From: Clostridiales bacterium | GTDB taxonomy: Bacteria; Bacillota; Clostridia; Christensenellales; CAG-138 | Length of the DNA stretch: 16,104 bases | Reading direction: 5' to 3' | Assembly: GCA_009783775.1 (NCBI GenBank) | Contig: WRCT01000024.1 | Coordinates: 1 to 16,104 of the forward strand | Part shown: in pieces, positions 12,716 to 16,104 of the stretch | Position numbering within the stretch: position 1 is the stretch's first letter | How the letters are laid out: the number at the start of each line of letters is the position of its first letter | Translations under genes and position numbers: made by a program | Notes under the pieces: model-generated | Database searches by the model: none | What the model saw: only the letters and a program-made list of their open reading frames with translations | Told to the model about the DNA's origin: nothing

Positions 12716-12749
12716 AAACCGCGAAAAACGCGAAAGGACGCGAAAGGGG
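12716..12749 (+). repeat. 9-bp repeat CGCGAAAAA copy carrying the next gene's SD
   Basis: AAACCGCGAAAAACGCGAAA then GGACGCGAAAGGGG. It fills the gap after the permease, and its last unit supplies the AAAGGGG ribosome binding site 7 bases before the ATG at 12757. Confidence 0.6.
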
Positions 12750-12756
12750 TATTCTA

Positions 12757-13986
12757 ATGAAAAGACTTGTTTTATATTTACTTGCGCCGTTGCTCTTGTT
12801 TTGCGTGTCAGGCTGTGAGTGGGGCAGGGGTGGGGAGATAGTAGAAACGATTGCCACCCCAGAGACTATGATGGGCGTTGATTCGGACACGATTACCGGC
12901 ACTTGCGGCGAACTGTTCTGGGCGGTCAATCCCAACACACGAACGTTAGCAATCTGGGGTGAGGGCGCGATGCCGGACTATGAATGGGAGTCGGCCAAGA
13001 CGCGTGCGCCCTGGTATGAGTTGGGATGCTATTGGAGCGAGTATTTTCTTTTTGCACAGGAATTATTTGACATTCTTCTGATTGATGAAGGGGTAACCGG
13101 AATCGGTGATTATGCGTTTTGTAATCTGCAACTGACCCATGTAAGCCTACCGGATAGCTTGCGTACCATTGGAGAGAAGGCGTTTGACGCCTGCGAGCTG
13201 GAAAGTCTGACGATTCAGAGAAATGTAACGACGATAAAGACAGGGGCGTTTGCCAGAAACAAGTTTGATATCTTTTATGTCTCTTCTGAGAACCAATCCT
13301 TTTGTGAAAGGGACGGTGTACTGTTCAGCAAGGATGGAAAACGGCTGGTGGCCTATCCGAATCGAAAACCGGGTCGGGAGTATATAGTTCCCAACTCTGT
13401 CAAAATGATTGATGCTTATGCGTTTAGCCAGCATATATACGCGGGTGACGATCAATACTGGGAGAGCATTGTTCTGCCGGACGGTCTGATGTCAATCGGC
13501 AACAGCGCGTTCCATGAATGCAGAAATCGCGAGAATATCATATTTCCAAAAAGCCTTCGGATAATTGGTGGAAACGCGTTCGCCTATACCAATCTGCTGG
13601 AGATAGTGATTCCAAACGGTGTTATGGAATTGGTAGACTATGCGCTCAAAAATGCCAGAGTGCAGCGATTGGCTTTGCCTGTTTCTCTACAAGCAATTGG
13701 GGAGATGGCAATTGACGGAGGCATATTGGAAGAGATCTGGTTCTCCGGGCGACCGCCAAAGGTTTTTCAATTTGTGTACGGTCGAAATTGGGAGATCATT
13801 CCAGTCGCTGACGATGAGGAAACACCTTTCAATGTCAGAACATATTTTATCACTGTCGGTACAGATAAAGTACCTACCTTATATTACCCTAGGTATCTAG
13901 CCTCCGCTTGGGCGCCGAATGGGGAGACGACATGGTTTGGCTATCCAATCGAGCCATATGACGAACTGCCCGCGTGGGCGAGGTGA
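12757..13986 (+). CDS. BspA-type leucine-rich-repeat (LRR_5) lipoprotein
   Basis: 409 residues. The signal MKRLVLYLLAPLLLFCVSGC ends in a canonical lipobox (VSGC, Cys20). The start TCGELFWAVNPNTRTLAIWGEGAMPDY (in two parts, 49-75) is the usual lead-in of BspA-like proteins. It is followed by LRR_5 units such as VTGIGDYAFCNLQLTHVSLP, LRTIGEKAFDACELESLTI, VTTIKTGAFARNKF, LMSIGNSAFHECRNRENIIF and LRIIGGNAFAYTNLLEIVIP. These surface proteins bind other proteins or surfaces; the ligand here is unknown. Base composition is visibly more AT-rich than the zinc genes before it. It sits 43 bases after the permease and 4 bases before the deaminase, so it may share their transcript. Confidence 0.82.
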   Translation: MKRLVLYLLAPLLLFCVSGCEWGRGGEIVETIATPETMMGVDSDTITGTCGELFWAVNPNTRTLAIWGEGAMPDYEWESAKTRAPWYELGCYWSEYFLFAQELFDILLIDEGVTGIGDYAFCNLQLTHVSLPDSLRTIGEKAFDACELESLTIQRNVTTIKTGAFARNKFDIFYVSSENQSFCERDGVLFSKDGKRLVAYPNRKPGREYIVPNSVKMIDAYAFSQHIYAGDDQYWESIVLPDGLMSIGNSAFHECRNRENIIFPKSLRIIGGNAFAYTNLLEIVIPNGVMELVDYALKNARVQRLALPVSLQAIGEMAIDGGILEEIWFSGRPPKVFQFVYGRNWEIIPVADDEETPFNVRTYFITVGTDKVPTLYYPRYLASAWAPNGETTWFGYPIEPYDELPAWAR

Positions 13987-13990
13987 GAGC

Positions 13991-15424
13991 ATGAAAACAC
14001 TGCTGCAAAATGTGGATATGGTGGTGACCTGCAATGACAAAGATGAGGTCCTGCGGGGTGTTGATATTTGGTTTGAAGATGGGGTGATCAGCCATATCGG
14101 GACGCACGGTGAGATTGCGGATCTGTCACCCCACCAAATCTGCGGACTTGGCGGGGACCCCGGAGCCCGTAATGACATGGAAAATGAAGCCCGCAATGAC
14201 GTAAGAGCATTTGACTGTTCGGATATGATTTTGTACCCGGGGCTGGTCAATACGCACCATCATCTTTATCAGTATTTTACGCGCAATCTGCCCGGGGTGC
14301 AGCGGTTGGAACTGTTTGACTGGCTTAAGACGCTGTATGAGATTTGGAAAAACCTCAATGCGGATACAGTCTATTACAGCGCGTTGTGCGGCATGGCGGA
14401 GCTTATGCGCTATGGCTGCACAACCTGTTTTGACCATCACTATGTCTTTCCCGCAGGAGCGGGCGATCTTCTCGGCGCGCAGTTTGCGGCGGCGGAGCAG
14501 CTGGGGATCCGGCTGCACGCCTGTCGGGGCAGCATGGACCGCTCGGTCAAGGACGGAGGCTTGCCGCCGGATTCTGTGGTGCAGACGGTGGACGAGATCC
14601 TGCGCGACAGTTTGACCGCGATTGAGAGGTATCATGATCCCAAGCCATTTGCCATGCGCCAAGTTGCGCCGGCGCCCTGCTCGCCCTTCTCCGTTTCGGA
14701 GACGCTGCTGCGCGAGAGCGCGGCATTGGCCCGCACACAAGGCGTGCGGTTGCATACGCACCTCTGCGAGACAAAGGACGAGGAGCGTTATGTGTTGGAG
14801 ACGACCGGTCTGCGCCCGCTGGCTTATATGGAGAGGCTCGGTTGGCTGGGCGCTGATGTGTTCTACGCGCATGGGATTCATTTTAACGAGGCGGAGTTGC
14901 GCCAGCTGGCGGATACGCAAACAGGCGTGGCGCATTGTCCCTGCTCGAACATGAAACTCTCCAGCGGCGTGGCGCGGATCCCCGAGATGCTGGCCTTGGG
15001 CGTGCCCGTGGGCTTGGCGGTGGACGGCTCTGCCAGCAATGACGCGAGCAATCTGCTCGAGGAGATTCGGACCGCCTATCTGCTGCACCGCCTGCAATGG
15101 GGCGCGAACGCGCCGAGCGGGTATGATCTGCTGAAGATGGCGACACGCGGCAGCGCGGCCCTGCTGGGGCGGCCTGAGCTGGGGCAGATCGGCGTTGGCT
15201 TTGCGGCCGATGTGTTTGCGATCCGCAGGTCGCATTTGGACCTGACAGCCGCTCTGCACGACCCCATGAATCTTTTCGGCACGGTCGGCTGGCACAGGCC
15301 GTGCGATCTGGTATTTGTGGCGGGGGAGTGCACGGTGCGGGACGGGCAGCTGATGGGGACTGATGAGGGAAAGGTGAGCGTTGAGGCGCAACGAGAAGCG
15401 GACAGACTCTTGGATTTCCCATAA
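13991..15424 (+). CDS. 8-oxoguanine deaminase-like amidohydrolase
   Basis: 477 residues. The ATG at 13991 is chosen because GAGGTGAG precedes it closely and MKTLLQNVDMVVTCND is the usual N-terminus of the family. Metal ligands of the amidohydrolase fold are NTHHH (87-91), HTHLCE (255-260), YAHGIHF (292-298) and AVDGSASND (343-351). FDHHYVFP, RGSMDRSVKDGGLPPDSVVQ and APCSPFSVS are typical of the 8-oxoguanine deaminase group, formerly annotated as hydroxyatrazine ethylaminohydrolase. These are Zn-dependent deaminases of purines. Residues about 46-71 (SPHQICGLGGDPGARND and following) are an odd insert in the N-terminal beta domain coded by a dispersed repeat. Its place behind zinc-uptake genes fits the metal need (inference). 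Substrate is not certain. Confidence 0.82.
   Translation: MKTLLQNVDMVVTCNDKDEVLRGVDIWFEDGVISHIGTHGEIADLSPHQICGLGGDPGARNDMENEARNDVRAFDCSDMILYPGLVNTHHHLYQYFTRNLPGVQRLELFDWLKTLYEIWKNLNADTVYYSALCGMAELMRYGCTTCFDHHYVFPAGAGDLLGAQFAAAEQLGIRLHACRGSMDRSVKDGGLPPDSVVQTVDEILRDSLTAIERYHDPKPFAMRQVAPAPCSPFSVSETLLRESAALARTQGVRLHTHLCETKDEERYVLETTGLRPLAYMERLGWLGADVFYAHGIHFNEAELRQLADTQTGVAHCPCSNMKLSSGVARIPEMLALGVPVGLAVDGSASNDASNLLEEIRTAYLLHRLQWGANAPSGYDLLKMATRGSAALLGRPELGQIGVGFAADVFAIRRSHLDLTAALHDPMNLFGTVGWHRPCDLVFVAGECTVRDGQLMGTDEGKVSVEAQREADRLLDFP
14125..14201 (-). repeat. Dispersed palindromic repeat inserted in frame in the deaminase gene
   Basis: GTCACCCCACCAA, GGACTTGGCGGGGACCCCG, GCCCGTAATGAC and GCCCGCAATGAC match, in reverse, the modules of the repeat at 76-182. 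It keeps the reading frame and adds roughly 20 to 26 residues compared with what I know of the family. Confidence 0.75.
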
Positions 15425-15444
15425 GACCACTAGATATAGTGGTC
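15425..15444 (+). terminator. Hairpin after the deaminase gene
   Basis: GACCACTA, loop GATA, TAGTGGTC: a perfect 8-bp stem starting right after the stop codon. No T run follows, so it may protect or weakly terminate the transcript. Confidence 0.5.
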
Positions 15445-15468
15445 ACCATGTGATTCGGCACAAGATAT

Positions 15469-15519
15469 TGAACAGATTGTGAACAAGTTTATGAACAGGG
15501 TATAAACAAATTCTATAAT
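15469..15519 (+). promoter_or_regulatory. Four phased TGAACA-like direct repeats before a TATAAT box
   Basis: TGAACA at 15469, 15480 and 15492, and TAAACA at 15503, with steps of 11, 12 and 11 bp, so all face one side of the helix. TATAAT follows at 15514-15519 without a good -35, which would fit an activator-dependent upstream promoter of nrdD. The bound factor is not known. Confidence 0.4.
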
Positions 15520-15570
15520 CATGCGAGGTATGCAGAACGCATACAGGGCAAATGAATAGCGCGGGCAAGT

Positions 15571-15631
15571 TTATCCATTTTCGAAATTTAGACAAGGCGG
15601 GCTGTTTGGAAAACTATCCGCACTATCCACA
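15571..15631 (+). promoter_or_regulatory. DnaA-box-like 9-mers upstream of nrdD
   Basis: TTATCCATT (15571-15579), CTATCCGCA (15614-15622) and CTATCCACA (15623-15631) resemble TTATCCACA; the last two adjoin. DnaA control of ribonucleotide reductase genes is known in E. coli. Chance is possible in AT-rich DNA. Confidence 0.25.
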
Positions 15632-15658
15632 GATTTTATTCATGCATAGATGACTTTG

Positions 15659-15706
15659 TCACAATATGTGGTATTCATTTTTTGTCGTTGACACCAGATA
15701 TGGGTG
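15659..15706 (+). promoter_or_regulatory. Pair of NrdR-box-like sites
   Basis: TCACAATATGTGGTAT (15659-15674) matches the NrdR box pattern (acaCwAtATaTwGtgt) at about 12 of 16. ACACCAGATATGGGTG (15691-15706) matches less well. The starts are 32 bp apart, about three helical turns, the spacing known for NrdR box pairs. The second overlaps the promoter, fitting repression. Confidence 0.55.
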
Positions 15707-15716
15707 ACGTTATACT
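15688..15716 (+). promoter_or_regulatory. Sigma-A promoter of nrdD
   Basis: TTGACA (15688-15693), 17 bp, TATACT (15711-15716); start expected near 15723, before GAGGAGGG (15736-15743), the ribosome binding site 8 bases ahead of the ATG at 15752. Confidence 0.8.
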
Positions 15717-15751
15717 TGCGATACAGGAAAAAACCGAGGAGGGAATCACCC

Positions 15752-16104
15752 ATGTTGCAGGAGATCAGAAAAAGAGACGGACGCATCGAGCCCTTTAACA
15801 GGGAGAAGATAAAGAACGCGATCTGGCAGGCCGCTTTGGCGCTCGACGGCACAAATGAGGCGCTGTCCGAGGAGCTGACCGACGAGGTCGTATCCATTGC
15901 CAATACACGCTTTGCCGGTGAGACGCCGGAGATCGAGGACATTCAGGACATCGTCGAAAAAGTTTTAATCGAGAATGGCCATGCGCGTACGGCGAAGGCT
16001 TATATCCTCTACCGCGAAAAGCGCAGGGGCACGCGTGAGATCAACGCGATGATCGGCGCGACCATCGAGATGTTCGGCGATTACCTCAAGGACAAGGACT
16101 GGGG
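15752..16104 (+). CDS. nrdD: Anaerobic ribonucleoside-triphosphate reductase, N-terminal part
   Basis: Open from the ATG at 15752 to the window end (117 codons seen; full NrdD is about 700 residues). The N-terminal ATP-cone is clear: EIRKRDGRIEPFNREKIKNA (4-23), the acidic EELTDEVVSIANTRF region, IEDIQDIVEKVLIENGHART and AKAYILYREKRRG. The ATP-cone is the allosteric activity switch that senses ATP and dATP. The following MFGDYLKDKDW resembles the start of the class III catalytic domain. ATP-cones also occur in class I and II reductases, so class III is likely rather than certain. It has its own promoter with NrdR-like boxes. Confidence 0.8.
   Translation, partial: MLQEIRKRDGRIEPFNREKIKNAIWQAALALDGTNEALSEELTDEVVSIANTRFAGETPEIEDIQDIVEKVLIENGHARTAKAYILYREKRRGTREINAMIGATIEMFGDYLKDKDW

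Noticed and set aside
14126..15430. 434-codon open frame on the minus strand over the deaminase
   Set aside because: Low-complexity, Arg/His/Gln-rich translation with no family motifs; opposite strand of a well-supported enzyme.
15571..15631. Replication origin based on DnaA-like boxes
   Set aside because: Only three imperfect boxes, no dnaA or dnaN, no AT-rich unwinding region pattern; more likely chance or nrd control.

Overview
The window looks like a chromosomal piece of an anaerobic, spore-forming, fairly GC-rich Firmicute (Clostridia-like). The evidence is a SpoIIP sporulation protein, a class III anaerobic ribonucleotide reductase start (nrdD), a T-box leader, a dockerin-tailed secreted protein, and house-keeping promoters and Shine-Dalgarno (SD) sites of Firmicute type. 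No species can be named from sequence alone.

Layout. 1-960: a repeat-filled leader and a small serine recombinase (205-813). It is followed at once by a pair of inverted, near-identical recombination-site-like sequences (816-837 and 964-985). Between them lies a good promoter that currently points away from the next gene. 1018-2634: a secreted papain-fold (NlpC/CHAP-like) protein with three beta-sandwich repeats, a Pro/Thr linker and a dockerin. Together these form a candidate promoter-inversion switch, the strongest system in the window. 2816-4577: promoter, T-box leader and an orphan TrpB2-type tryptophan synthase beta chain. 4705-7065 (minus strand): a two-gene operon of a leucine-rich-repeat lipoprotein and a phosphodiester-glycosidase (NAGPA) protein. 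7334-8317: SpoIIP. 8390-10153 (minus): a membrane-anchored VanW/YoaR-like cell-wall protein whose terminator seems to lie inside the end of spoIIP. 10308-15424: one probable operon with a zinc-type ABC transporter (binding protein, ATPase, permease), a BspA-type LRR lipoprotein and an 8-oxoguanine-deaminase-like amidohydrolase. 15425-15751: a regulatory region with phased TGAACA repeats, DnaA-box-like 9-mers and a pair of NrdR boxes. 15752-16104: the start of nrdD, cut by the window end.

Small dispersed repeats are everywhere: a GTCATTGCGGGC palindromic family, a TAGGG...TTCGCCCGC family, heptamer tandem repeats (CACTGCC and GAATGAG) and a 9-bp CGCGAAAAA repeat. Several sit in frame inside genes (spoIIP, the VanW-family gene, the deaminase) or supply stop, SD and start signals between genes. 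Three genes (7065 minus, 10153 minus, 10308 plus) have a promoter -10 box only 6-8 bases before the start codon and no SD, which suggests leaderless mRNAs.
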